Part shown: piece by piece, positions 17,091 to 28,100 of the stretch
Layout of the letters: each line of letters begins with the position of its first letter
How positions within the stretch are numbered: position 1 is the stretch's first letter
Notes under the pieces: generated by a model
What the model was told of the DNA's origin: nothing
The model's database searches: none
Seen by the model: the letters and a program-made list of their open reading frames with translations, nothing else
Translations under genes and position numbers: made by a program
Assembly (NCBI GenBank): GCA_045586925.1
Contig: JAZNBG010000013.1
Span: forward strand, 1 to 64,000
Direction: 5' to 3'
Length of the DNA stretch: 64,000 nucleotides
Origin: SIG440 sp045586925
GTDB lineage: Bacteria > Bacillota > Clostridia > Monoglobales > Monoglobaceae

Positions 17091-18614
17091 ATGAAAAAGA
17101 GAGGCTTATTGATTTTACTGTCTGTTTTATTGTTAGTTGGTGTATTTAGTGGCTGTACATCATCTAAGAAAACATCAGAGTCTCAGGTAACAACACTAAC
17201 CTGGATGCTTCCGGGTGACCATTTTTCCGCCGCAGCAGAGGAAGAGGTTCATAGAACGTTTAACCAAAAGCTTGCCGAAGTATTGCCGGGAGTTCAGGTT
17301 GAGTTCGAAGTAGTTCCGTTCAGTGAGTATTCACAGAGATTTCAGCTTGCTACAGCCGCTAAAGAAAAGCTGGATCTTGTTTGGTCAGGTTATTTAATTT
17401 CTTATGTAACCGAAGCAACAAACGGTTCATTTCTTGCACTGGATGAGCTCTTAAACGAGTATGGGCAAGATATGCTCAAGGAAATTCCCGAATGGGCATG
17501 GGAACAGCAAAAGCTGAATGGTAAAATTTACTCTGTTCCGAATATGCAGCAGGTTGCCAGAGAAGGCAGAGCCCTTTTCTTCCAGAAGGATCAGGGAGAA
17601 AAGTATATGGACAGAGAAAAGCTTACCGCTGTGCTCAACGAGGGTCCGACAATGACTCGAGAGGGTTGGGATGCTATTGGTGAGTATCTGGAGACCCTCA
17701 AGCAAAATGGAGAGCTAAAAAAAGGTGTGTCCACATCATCAATTCCTAAAATGATAGGAATGATGAGAGACGATACATTGGTTGATAACTTTAAAATACT
17801 TCGTGGTGATGATGGTATAAAGGTTTGGCATCTTTTTGAAACACCTGATATGCAGCTTGCATTTGATGTTATGTCAGAGTGGTACAAGAAGGGATACATT
17901 GTAGAAAATGTAGCAAGCATGGAATCCCCCAGTCAGTATGAGTTTAATGAGGATGGAAATGTTCTCTGGGCACACAATTATTTTAAGGATATCGAACTTG
18001 GATATCAAAAGGGACAATCCAAATATGTAGATGTTATTCCTCTTAAAAACCAAGGACCTTATATCGAAATGAGTGCAGCAGCAACTTCAACTGCTATTGT
18101 TGCATATAGCGAGAATGCAGAGAAGGCAGTGCAGTTATTGGATTTAATGAATACCAAAAAAGGTGCAGAACTGTTTAACCTTTTAGCGTTTGGTATTGAG
18201 AATAAGCATTACAAGCTTGTTGACGGCAACCGTGTGGAAGCTATACGTGACGAGAAGAATTCTCCGCTTTATTGGCTTAACCGTTGGGTTGTAGGTAATG
18301 TATTCAATGGCTATGAGCAGGTTGCGGATCCCGATAATTGGTACAATTATCTCCAAACAGAGGTTCAGGGTCCGGATATTGAGAGATCTCCGCTTCTTGG
18401 TTTTAAACCGGATGTTTCCATGCTTTCGACTGAACTTGCACATATAAAAGCTATTGAAGGAGAGTATTACAGAAGTCTTTGTGATGGTGCTCTGCCTGAC
18501 TATAAAGCAACCTACAAAGAAATGATGGAAAAATTAAAGATTGCCGGTTTGGATAAAGTCAAGACAGAATTACAGTCACAGATTGATGAGTGGCTTAAGG
18601 CAAATAAAAAATAA
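17091..18614 (+). CDS. CUT1 ABC transporter solute-binding lipoprotein
   Basis: A 507-residue extracellular sugar-binding lipoprotein. A basic start MKKRGLLILL, a hydrophobic stretch and the lipobox VFSGC put the lipidated cysteine near residue 22. The mature part begins with a family 1 binding-protein strand, TLTWMLPGD, and carries the usual hinge elements (LDLVWSGYLISY, GLDKVKTELQSQIDEW at the C-terminus). Its size over 500 residues is typical of LplA/YtcQ-type proteins that serve the permeases at 10077 and 11046. The ATG at 17091 follows AAGGAG. The ligand is probably an oligosaccharide made by the secreted enzymes of the locus. Confidence 0.92.
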   Translation: MKKRGLLILLSVLLLVGVFSGCTSSKKTSESQVTTLTWMLPGDHFSAAAEEEVHRTFNQKLAEVLPGVQVEFEVVPFSEYSQRFQLATAAKEKLDLVWSGYLISYVTEATNGSFLALDELLNEYGQDMLKEIPEWAWEQQKLNGKIYSVPNMQQVAREGRALFFQKDQGEKYMDREKLTAVLNEGPTMTREGWDAIGEYLETLKQNGELKKGVSTSSIPKMIGMMRDDTLVDNFKILRGDDGIKVWHLFETPDMQLAFDVMSEWYKKGYIVENVASMESPSQYEFNEDGNVLWAHNYFKDIELGYQKGQSKYVDVIPLKNQGPYIEMSAAATSTAIVAYSENAEKAVQLLDLMNTKKGAELFNLLAFGIENKHYKLVDGNRVEAIRDEKNSPLYWLNRWVVGNVFNGYEQVADPDNWYNYLQTEVQGPDIERSPLLGFKPDVSMLSTELAHIKAIEGEYYRSLCDGALPDYKATYKEMMEKLKIAGLDKVKTELQSQIDEWLKANKK

Positions 18615-18641
18615 AATATTAAATTATTAGGAGGAATCAAA

Positions 18642-21029
18642 ATGAGAAAAAGGTTTTCTAAGGTTATTGCCCTTATTCTGACTTTTGCATTGTTTATGGC
18701 GTCAGGCGTGAATATTGTAAGCGCCGAAAGCACTGTAAGCGTAACAGTCGATGGAGAAACATTGGGTCAAGAAATTGACATTGCACAAAAAGATATCAGC
18801 ATCAATTTTGGTCAGGCTGTAGATGAAAACACACTTGCTGAAAACATCTCTCTTTCAACTGTTGAAAGAGGTAATGTTATGCATCTGACACGAACCGGTA
18901 CAGAAGGAGACGATTACAGTAAGTTTTCCTGGGCACCGGAGGCACCTATTACATCAGGCGTTGTCAAAGTTAAATTTGCATTCAAAAGTACAATTGATGC
19001 TACAAACACTCGATATGCCCGAATTTATATGTATGCTTTAAACGACAGCCAACAAAGCAAACAGATCGGAAGACTAACATTTAGTGGTTCGAATTTAATT
19101 GTAAATAGTTCAACTCTCAGTAATAAATTTAATCCTTCCACTGCGAACAGATGGTGTGAGGCTGAAGTGACAATTGATGTTAGCAATAGTAAATATTCTC
19201 TTAAAGTCGATGGAAATGATATTCATTCCAATGTAGACTTTACTGACGTAAACAATCGACTTGATAGCTTAGCGTTTGGTATGAGTGGCTCAAACACCGG
19301 ATTTGATATCTCTTACAAGGATATAGAGATTTCGCATATCTCAGCTACAGGTGCTGACCCTTATACATATAATACTGATTTCAGTGATGCACAGGAAGGC
19401 TCAAGACCTGATTGCTTTGATTACACGGGCATTCCCGATGATGAGGCATTAGGAATAGATTGTAAGATTGAAAATGTTATTTTAGAAAAAACACCTGTTG
19501 CAACAGTATCCGGCGCATATGATTCAGCTAACTACATCTACACATTGTCAAATAGCGGAAGCTGGGATGTTTCAAAAGAATATGTCCTTGATATTGGTAC
19601 AGGTATAACAGATGGTACTAACCCGGTTATGGATACACCTATTGAAAAAAGTTTTGTTGTACGTAATTTGTTCGGTGAAGCTTTTACTGTTGAAAGTATC
19701 AAGACCTCAAGCGGAAAGACAATAACCAACGGAGGATATATGCCTGCTTCAGACCGTGGGATCAATGTTTCATTTTCTGATGAGGTAAATGAAAGTACTT
19801 TATCAGGTATCAAGCTTGAAAAACAGTCAACAGAGAGAGTTTTTCGCACAAAACTGCCGAGAAATACTGTTGCTTATGGAAGAAACTGGCTTACTTGTGA
19901 TTTGACGGATTTTGAGAAAGCCACCAATGAAGGTATTTATACATTCACAACAGATATAATTGTTGATACAGCAGGATACGAGAATGACTTGTATGCAGTT
20001 AAGCCGACTTTGTCATTCTATAATTCACAGGGAAAAGAGATCCTGGCATTTTATGCTAACAGTAATCTGGTTTATTGTTCAACAGCAAGTCCTACACAAA
20101 ATAAAGATGTGTTTTTACCTAAATCAGAATGGAGAAAATTGGAGATTGTAATCGATGCATCTAATGATAAGTTGAGTATTTATGCTACAAATCCAACTAA
20201 CGGTCAAAAAGATACCTATGTAGATAAAAAGCCATTTAAAACAGATCAGGATGGTGGTTCTAAAGTTACATCATTTAATTTCGGTGTTTATAATCGTTCG
20301 GAAAGTGTTACCGCTTCTGAGGGTGATATTTCGTATAAGAATTTCAAAATGACATATACAGATACAAACAATGTCACCAGTACGCTTTTTGATATAGATA
20401 CCGATACGGCACAGCTCGCTGATATATACAGATATTTCAGTGATTGGGAACATGCAAGCAATGCTGTCGGAACGAAATACTTTGATAATGAGTATAAGTC
20501 TCCCGCACAAAGTGTGGAATATGATACAGCATATGATCCGACAACATACACAGTTTCAATTTTACCCACAGCAGCATTCGAATATTTAGGAAAATATAGC
20601 TTAACTGTTCCCACAACTGTTTTGAGCGGTGATGGCAAAGAACTTATGGAAGAAACAGTAATTGATTTTACTTCAGTATTTCATGATGCACTTTATTGTG
20701 CAGCTGCCGGATTTACAGCAAACGAAGCAAATCTTGTTGAAATTAGTGATACGTTTACCGGAGATATCACGGGGTGGGCAGATATAACTAACTACGGATC
20801 TTCTCCGCAGAATGCTGTTGTATACGTTGCACTTTATCTCAATAATAAGCTTGTTGATGTTGATCTTGCTGAAGCAGAAGGTATTGGCGGAGGTTTGACA
20901 AGGAATAATGTATCCGCTACTGTTACTGTTCCGTCGGATAAAGCAGGTCCGGGTTATAGTGCAGCGATTTTTGTATGGGATAATGAGGATGATATTAGAC
21001 CGATTATGGTGAAAAAGTCTATCGAGTAG
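18642..21029 (+). CDS. Exported protein with two Ig-like domains, each interrupted by a LamG-like domain
   Basis: A 795-residue secreted protein with the signal peptide MRKRFSKVIALILTFALFMA. Two Big_5-type Ig-like domains are recognisable (ISINFGQAVDENTL and, later, INVSFSDEVNESTL). In each, the first strands are separated from the last strands (YIYTLSNSGSW and YTVSILPTAAFEY) by roughly 170-200 residues resembling a LamG/concanavalin beta-sandwich. The C-terminal module (VVYVALYLNNKLVDV, then SAAIFVWDNEDDIRP) also ends the protein at 25157. No catalytic residues are evident, so a carbohydrate-binding role is likely. It follows the binding-protein gene by 27 bp with AGGAGG. A double hairpin follows the stop codon. 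Confidence 0.78.
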   Translation: MRKRFSKVIALILTFALFMASGVNIVSAESTVSVTVDGETLGQEIDIAQKDISINFGQAVDENTLAENISLSTVERGNVMHLTRTGTEGDDYSKFSWAPEAPITSGVVKVKFAFKSTIDATNTRYARIYMYALNDSQQSKQIGRLTFSGSNLIVNSSTLSNKFNPSTANRWCEAEVTIDVSNSKYSLKVDGNDIHSNVDFTDVNNRLDSLAFGMSGSNTGFDISYKDIEISHISATGADPYTYNTDFSDAQEGSRPDCFDYTGIPDDEALGIDCKIENVILEKTPVATVSGAYDSANYIYTLSNSGSWDVSKEYVLDIGTGITDGTNPVMDTPIEKSFVVRNLFGEAFTVESIKTSSGKTITNGGYMPASDRGINVSFSDEVNESTLSGIKLEKQSTERVFRTKLPRNTVAYGRNWLTCDLTDFEKATNEGIYTFTTDIIVDTAGYENDLYAVKPTLSFYNSQGKEILAFYANSNLVYCSTASPTQNKDVFLPKSEWRKLEIVIDASNDKLSIYATNPTNGQKDTYVDKKPFKTDQDGGSKVTSFNFGVYNRSESVTASEGDISYKNFKMTYTDTNNVTSTLFDIDTDTAQLADIYRYFSDWEHASNAVGTKYFDNEYKSPAQSVEYDTAYDPTTYTVSILPTAAFEYLGKYSLTVPTTVLSGDGKELMEETVIDFTSVFHDALYCAAAGFTANEANLVEISDTFTGDITGWADITNYGSSPQNAVVYVALYLNNKLVDVDLAEAEGIGGGLTRNNVSATVTVPSDKAGPGYSAAIFVWDNEDDIRPIMVKKSIE

Positions 21030-21064
21030 TCAAAAATGATAATCTATTAAATTTGTACTGAGTT

Positions 21065-21142
21065 TGTTCTCCACCCTTTCCGGGTGGAGAACAAAACAGT
21101 GCCATTTTCCTCACAGACAGATTCTGCCTGCGAGGAAAATGG
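21065..21142 (+). terminator. Tandem strong hairpins between two secreted-protein genes
   Basis: The first hairpin is a perfect 12-bp stem (21065-21076 with 21082-21093) with a five-base loop. The second is a perfect 11-bp stem (21102-21112 with 21132-21142) whose loop can pair further. Neither is followed by a run of T; A-rich sequence follows. They may be a partial terminator, an RNA-processing or mRNA-stability element setting different levels of the flanking proteins. The ribosome binding site of the next gene starts 15 bases later. Confidence 0.6.
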
Positions 21143-21174
21143 TATTGATAAATAAAAAAAGGGGTCGATTTTGT

Positions 21175-24100
21175 GTGAAAAAGGTTCGTTTAATTTCGGT
21201 AATATTAATTATACAAATTATTATGGGAGTTTTGCAGTTCCCTATTGTTAGCGCAGCTCCGACACCTGAGCTTTTTGCGTATAGGATAATGAGCAGATCT
21301 ACTGTGTTATGTATAGATAATCCAATAGCCTATGCATTTAATGAACGCAGGGATATTTCAGATACTACGCCTTATTTAGAGGGTAATGTTGCAATGGTCC
21401 CTGTCAGATTTATGGCGGAAAGCTTTAATGCTGAATGCAAGTGGGAATCTGCAGAAGGCGGAACCTTTGTTGTTGAACAGCGTAATTGCATTGTAATACG
21501 GTTTTCAGCAGGAAAAGCTGTAACTGCCGATGGTGTGGAAGTGCAATCTGATGTTTTGCCGATAATAAAGGATAATGTGCTCTATGTACCTGCAGATGTT
21601 TTTGCAAATGCAATGATGCTTACATACAAAAAAGATGCTGACACAGGACTTTTGTTTTTCAGCCGTTCAAGTGAAGCAGAACGTCATGCCATGGTAGATT
21701 ATAAGAGAGATATTTTGCCTTTTTTTGATGAAAAATATGAAGTAAATGAAAAAAAATATCTGTATGTTTCACTAAATGGTAATGATGAGCTTGGTGATGG
21801 AAGTATTGATAATCCATTTTGCAGTATAGAAAGGGCAAAATCAGAGGTCAGAAATCTTTCAAAGAATCAAAGCGGAGATATTATTGTATATATCAGGGGC
21901 GGCAATTATCATATTGATGAACCCATACGCTTTACGCCGGAAGACTCCGGAAAAAATGGTTATAAAATAATCTACACAGCATATAACGATGAAAAAGTTA
22001 CTATAGAGGGCACAAGAGAGGTTACCGGATGGAAACTGTATAAAGGTAATATTTATGTTGCTGATTTACCCGGGGAATATAAGGCTGATTTGGTTTATGA
22101 AGATGGTGTTATGGCTGTAAAAGCCAGACACCCCAATCGCGATGTTAATGAACCAAGAACAGGATATTTACAAAGTGCCGGAAGTAAGGATATATGGTAC
22201 GGAATGTCGTGGAATAAAGGTGATATTCCGCATATTGAAAATACAAAGGATTTGGAAGTATTCTGCTGGCCCGGTGGCACGAGCGGTGTCTGGATGTGGC
22301 ACAGTATGGTTTCTTCGCTGGCAAAATTTGATCAGAAAAACTGCAGAATGACTCTTAATCATAAGGCATTATATGAGCTGGGTGCAGGCTCAAAGTATTA
22401 TATGATGGGAGCGATGGAGTTTTTAGATCAGGAAGGCGAGTTTTATCATGACACAACTGCCGGAAAACTCTATTATATACCTTATGGCTATAGATTGGCA
22501 AATAGGAAGATTACAGTTCCGGTAACAGACACTGTAATTTCATTTGAGGGTGACTCTCAGGTAGAAACTGTAAGAAATATAGAAGTTTCAAATATGGAGC
22601 TTCGCAATACAAAAAGAACCGAAAAAATGGAGAGCCTTAAAGGTGATGGATATGAAGAGTGTACAGGAAATGGCGTGTTTATATCTTTTGCTGAAAACTG
22701 TAGCGTAATTAACTGTGATATTCATGATGTTGGCGGAAATGTCATATTTGGAAAAAACTATTTTTCGAATATAAAAATTTACGGTAACAAAGTACATAAC
22801 TCAGTTGCGTCAGGTATTCATTTTATTAATCCAACGGTATTCCAGGCCAATAATAATGTAGTATCTAACAATCTTGTGTATTCGGTAGGTCTGTTGATTG
22901 GACAAGGTGCAGGTATTGCCTTTTATGGTGGTGGCGATAATTTTGCCACACACAATAAAGTTTTTAATATTGTAAGAAGTGCCGCGACTCTTGGTAACGG
23001 GCAGACAGGATATAACTATATAGCCTACAATGATTTTTCGGATTGCAACGTTGCCGCAGAGGATACGGGCATGATATATACTTCGAACCAATTGGAGGGG
23101 TCAGGAAGTACAATAAACAACAATTTCTTCCACGACAGTAATGCGGGATTTTCCGGTTGGTCAGTAATATACAATGATGAAGTATCCCATGGTATTCGAG
23201 TGCAAAATAATATTATAACGCGCATGCAAACAGATGGCGAAGATGAACTGGGCGTTTATTGTGCCGGTATCTTTTCTAAAGGAAGAGAAATTAAAATAAT
23301 TAATAATGTTGTTGCTAATTCTGTCGTTGAGCCGTCTCATGCTACCTTCCTGCTTGCATCGAGTCAGCAGGGTGTTAAAAGTGAGAGGTATATTCTTGAA
23401 AGGAACATCTCTTACAATCATGGTTCAAAAATATACAGAGTAGCAGACTTGTCTGAGCGTACAATGGCTTCTGCAGATTATAATGTGTTTTATAACAAGG
23501 GTGAGACTGATTTCACTTTGACAAACACAAGTGTTTCAACATTGGATGAATGGAAGAAACTATATGGGGGAGCACTTGATGCACATACAATACATGAAAA
23601 TCCACAGTTTGTAAATGAAGAAAAAGACGATTTCAGATTGAATTATAATTCACCGGCAAAAGTGTTGGGAATCAAGACAATAAATCAATCCAATATAGGT
23701 CTCAAAGAAGACTTTGCTTTTGCAGATTTAAATGATGAAATCTTACGTTTGTTTATAAGCAGAGAGGGTTATTCAGATACTCTATCTTCAATGAACCTTA
23801 AAAGCGGCGAATTTGCTTCACTTAAAGTGACAGCAAGGACAGAAAATGGCTATATAAAAAATCCGGAGAAAATTTATTACAGCAGTGATTCACCTGATGT
23901 GCTGCAAGTAAACAGTGACGGAAAAGTTACTGCACTTGCACCCGGAAAAGCTAAAATTACAGCAACAGTTTATGATGGTGATAATACTGCGAGCATAGAT
24001 TTATATGCCTTTGTTGATGATGAAATAGTAGATTTCAAGCTTGAGGAGGATACATATATCTCAGAAATCAACAAATCACGTGCAATACTGCCGGTGGGAA

Positions 24101-25155
24101 TAACGAGATTTGGTCAGATTTTATCTGAAAACGATTATGATGATATACAACTTGATGTCAAAGATAAGGATATAGCAAATGTTGACAATAGCGGCAATAT
24201 AAATGTTATTCAAAAGGGCTCGACAGAAGTTTCTGCAATTGCTTCATTTAACGGAAAGACAATGACGACAACTTCGACAATCATTGGTGTTACAGATTTT
24301 TTAAGCAACATCAGGATAAAGCTGAAATCAAAATCAGTAGAAAGTGGAGAGCAGATTGAGTGTGAGGTTGTTGGTGTAAATTCTGTAGGTAAAGAAGTAG
24401 AAATTGATGGATATGAGTGCAGCATTGTTTCGGAAAAAGAAGATGTTGCGAAGATTCAACAAACGAATTCTACCAAAGCTACCTTGCTGGCAACCAATGC
24501 CGGTAAAACACAGATAAAATCAACGGTTGTATGGCATGGCCGCACATTTGAAACAACAACCGCGCTCACAGTTGTTGCACCAAGTCAATTGATAAATAAC
24601 TGGAAGGTATCAAATTATAAAAACTCTGCAGGTTATGCGATAGAGGATGAAAATGGAATAAGCATATATTCTTCAGGTAACGACATTTTTAGAGCTGAGG
24701 ATGATCTTACATTCATATATCGCGAAGAAAGCGCAACAGATTTAACCATAGAGACGACTGTAAATGTTGCTGATATAGGGGAAAATAGCAATGCTTCATC
24801 AGGTGTGATGCTAAGACAAGAGGATACGGCAAATTCGTATAATGTTAGTCTTAGATATAGACCGTTAGCTAAATCTGCAATTATAACCTGGCGTGACAAC
24901 GCTTTCCCGGATTCAAACTATTTCTCAATTCTTGATTTCGAATACAGTGAGCCTGTTAAATTACGGTTGCAGAAAAAAGGAGATATGGTTATCGCTTCCT
25001 GCATGAATAGCAGTGGTGAATGGCAAATCGTGAACGAATTAAAAATTCCGTTTACGGGAACATATATGGCTGGCCTCACCACAATTTCCGGTGATAATGC
25101 ATTGTGGTTTGAGAGCAGATTTGAAGATGTAAAAATATATGAAGGGGCTGAATAA
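21175..25155 (+). CDS. Giant secreted right-handed beta-helix protein, GH141-like
   Basis: A 1326-residue exported protein starting at GTG 21175 behind AAAAGGGG. After the signal peptide (VILIIQIIMGVLQFPIVSA) comes a copper-amine-oxidase-N-like module (MVPVRFMAESFNAECKW) near 55-170. Then follows YVSLNGNDELGDGSIDNPF, the entry of a parallel beta-helix resembling GH141-type enzymes, with the conserved VKARHPN block and many N-rich coils to about residue 830. Two or three bacterial Ig-like (Big_2) domains follow (VNSDGKVTALAPGKAKITA). The last 180 residues look like a LamG-like carbohydrate-binding sandwich. It probably attacks a complex plant or host polysaccharide outside the cell. The GH141 call rests on motif resemblance only; beta-helix lyases are an alternative. 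Confidence 0.78.
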   Translation: MKKVRLISVILIIQIIMGVLQFPIVSAAPTPELFAYRIMSRSTVLCIDNPIAYAFNERRDISDTTPYLEGNVAMVPVRFMAESFNAECKWESAEGGTFVVEQRNCIVIRFSAGKAVTADGVEVQSDVLPIIKDNVLYVPADVFANAMMLTYKKDADTGLLFFSRSSEAERHAMVDYKRDILPFFDEKYEVNEKKYLYVSLNGNDELGDGSIDNPFCSIERAKSEVRNLSKNQSGDIIVYIRGGNYHIDEPIRFTPEDSGKNGYKIIYTAYNDEKVTIEGTREVTGWKLYKGNIYVADLPGEYKADLVYEDGVMAVKARHPNRDVNEPRTGYLQSAGSKDIWYGMSWNKGDIPHIENTKDLEVFCWPGGTSGVWMWHSMVSSLAKFDQKNCRMTLNHKALYELGAGSKYYMMGAMEFLDQEGEFYHDTTAGKLYYIPYGYRLANRKITVPVTDTVISFEGDSQVETVRNIEVSNMELRNTKRTEKMESLKGDGYEECTGNGVFISFAENCSVINCDIHDVGGNVIFGKNYFSNIKIYGNKVHNSVASGIHFINPTVFQANNNVVSNNLVYSVGLLIGQGAGIAFYGGGDNFATHNKVFNIVRSAATLGNGQTGYNYIAYNDFSDCNVAAEDTGMIYTSNQLEGSGSTINNNFFHDSNAGFSGWSVIYNDEVSHGIRVQNNIITRMQTDGEDELGVYCAGIFSKGREIKIINNVVANSVVEPSHATFLLASSQQGVKSERYILERNISYNHGSKIYRVADLSERTMASADYNVFYNKGETDFTLTNTSVSTLDEWKKLYGGALDAHTIHENPQFVNEEKDDFRLNYNSPAKVLGIKTINQSNIGLKEDFAFADLNDEILRLFISREGYSDTLSSMNLKSGEFASLKVTARTENGYIKNPEKIYYSSDSPDVLQVNSDGKVTALAPGKAKITATVYDGDNTASIDLYAFVDDEIVDFKLEEDTYISEINKSRAILPVGITRFGQILSENDYDDIQLDVKDKDIANVDNSGNINVIQKGSTEVSAIASFNGKTMTTTSTIIGVTDFLSNIRIKLKSKSVESGEQIECEVVGVNSVGKEVEIDGYECSIVSEKEDVAKIQQTNSTKATLLATNAGKTQIKSTVVWHGRTFETTTALTVVAPSQLINNWKVSNYKNSAGYAIEDENGISIYSSGNDIFRAEDDLTFIYREESATDLTIETTVNVADIGENSNASSGVMLRQEDTANSYNVSLRYRPLAKSAIITWRDNAFPDSNYFSILDFEYSEPVKLRLQKKGDMVIASCMNSSGEWQIVNELKIPFTGTYMAGLTTISGDNALWFESRFEDVKIYEGAE

Positions 25156-25156
25156 A

Positions 25157-28100
25157 TTGAAAATAAAAGGCAGATATTTAGCGTTTATAATTATGTGCGT
25201 TGTTCTTATGATGCATTTGACATCGTTTTCTGTTTCGGCAGAGCAGGGTATATACGTTGTATCTGACAACACCGAACAACTTTCGACAACAGTTAATGAC
25301 GATGGATTGACAGTTTTCGGATATTTTGGTGAAAAAAGCGGATATCCTGTTACAATAACTGTAAAGAATGCAGTTGATGGAGCAATCGTCTGCCTGGAAC
25401 AGGTTATGACAACGGAAAGAGGATACTATTGTGTCCTCTTTCCGTATGATGCAGAAATGCTTGGACAAACTTACAAGGTTTCCGTAAGGAGTATAACTGA
25501 TCAGATGCTGTATGAGAAAACCTTGAACTATCAGCCCGGAACAAACAAGGAAGTAATTACGGGGTTACTTAGCGGTGTATCTACGACCAACGAAATGGAA
25601 GATTTGCTTTGGCAATATGGAACGGATATTGGAATTTTCGGTACAGAACTGAACAGTCTGGATAATCCTGAAAATGTATATTCTGACTTGATTGGTAAAG
25701 ATTATTTATCTCTTGAAGATTTTCAAGTAGCTTTTAAAAATGCATTGGATGAGCAGAAACAGGTAAATGCAAGTGTACACGAAGTCCACCTTGCACCAAA
25801 TGGAAACAATACAAATTCAGGGTCAGCAGACAGTCCTTTAGCTACGCTTGAATGCGCACTGAAATATATTGAGTTTTTAATGGAAAATGGTTCTGAAGAC
25901 AATTTTGAAATATTATTGCATGGAGGAGAATATAGCATTTCTTCTGATATTGTAATTCAAAAAAATCAATATAAAAATCATATTACAATTCGCAATTATA
26001 ATGATGAGAAACCTATATTAAACGGCAGCAAAGAGATAAATAACTGGGAATCATATCAGGGGAATATATATAGGGCAAAGATTGAAACAGGACTTAACAT
26101 CAATGTTCTTTTTGAGAACAAAAATATGCTTATTAAAGCACGCTATCCTAACAAGGCAGCATCTAATGCAGAATTGTTTGACGAGTATTTGTCTGCTGTC
26201 TCGTATAATGATTCATCTACGCAGTTTATGTACAATGAAGGAGATTTGCCGGATATAGAAAATACACATGATTTAGAAGCTGTCATTTTTTCCGGCGGAT
26301 CAGGCGGCACTTATATGTGGGGAATGAACATTATTAAACTCGCTTCATTCCAACCTGAATCTAATTTAATTTCACTTTCAAGTGAAGCATTATACACGAT
26401 TGGTACAGGAAGTAAGTATTATATGCAGGGTGCTGTTGAATTTATTGATACCCCCGGAGAGTTTTATTATGATAATAAGACGGGCTATATATACTATTAT
26501 CCCACAGATGGTGTCATAGAGGGGAAAGTTGTTTCGTATCCTGTTGTTAATAATATGCTCACAATTCAGAATAAAAATGGTAAAAACATTTCCGATATTA
26601 CTATTGATGGTCTTACCATTTGTTGTACTGACAGGAATTCAAGAGTAGATATATTCGGAAATAATTCCGGCGGAAATGGAATCTATATAAACAATGCAAA
26701 AAATATTAACATTAAAAATTGTGAAATATATAGTGTGGGCGGCAATGCTATTGCTGTGGAAGGAAATCTGCAAAACAGTATTTTTTCAGGAAATTATTTA
26801 TATAACAACGGTATGGGAGGCGTAACAGTTACAGGAACAGAATTTGATGTAACGAAAAATAATAAAATTGAAAATAACTACATATGCCGCCAGACCCTTA
26901 TTGTTCATAGCAGTGCGGGGATAACGCTGAATTCGTATAATGCTGATGGAAATGTTATATCACATAACTGTTTGCATGATTTTAAACGTTCCGGAATTAC
27001 ATTAAATTATGCTGAAGGAAATAATATAATTGAGTATAACGATATTTCAAATGGATGTAATGGTTCGGATGATTCCGGTATGGTTTATATTTCTCAGACA
27101 ACGGGTGAAACTACTATAAGAAATAATTATATACATGATGCAGATTCCGTTGGCGGATATATGGGTATTTATGCTGATGAAGGTTCCGACAATACTATCA
27201 TTGAAAAAAATCTGATTACAAGACTTTATGGCAATTGTTCAAATGCAATTTTGGCAAAAGGTGATGATATACATATTACCAATAATTATTTAATAGATTG
27301 CCCTGATATTGTAGGTGCAGCAATTGCATCAAGCATGAAATTTGATACTACTGAGCGTATGGTCATTGAGAGAAATTTGATATACAATTGTTCAACTATG
27401 ATTTTTTCGCATAGCTCAGTATCTGACAGTACACAAAGACTTGCTTCCTCGGATTATAATGCCTATTATAATGCACAGGGAGAGTATACATTCCGACACA
27501 GAAACAGCACAACAAGTATTTATGATTTTGATGAGTATCGTGAGTTGGGATATGAACAAAATTCTATAGTTCAAGACCCTCAGTTTATAAGTAATAAAAA
27601 CGGAGATGTGCGATTATCTTATGCATCGCCTGCTTTATCAATTGGTATTGAGCCTTTGGAACTTGGAAAAATGGGATTACGTTCCGATTTTGTTTATGGT
27701 GATACATCGGATAGTGTTTTAAAAACTCTCTTTGTAAAGCGTAATGATGATGCCGTTAATGGAGGTTTCGTTGAGATTAATGTTGGAGAAAGTATTTCAC
27801 TGGATGTTCTAGTACGAAACGAAAACGGATTTACTGTGTCTGAAGAAGATTATACCATCGGCTTTGTTACAGAACCGAATGATTTTGTGACTATCAGTGA
27901 CGATGGGGTTGTAACCGGACTTAAAACCGGTGTCGTTCGTATTACAGCGAATGCGCAGATGGAAAATTCGGATGTATGCGCTGAATTTGATGTTGTTATT
28001 TTGGAAAAAACCTCGGAAAATTCAGCATTAAGAATTCAAGGGTTAGTTGTGAAAAATCAGGCCGGAAAGAACTTGACAGAGATAGAAAGCGGTAAGCTGA

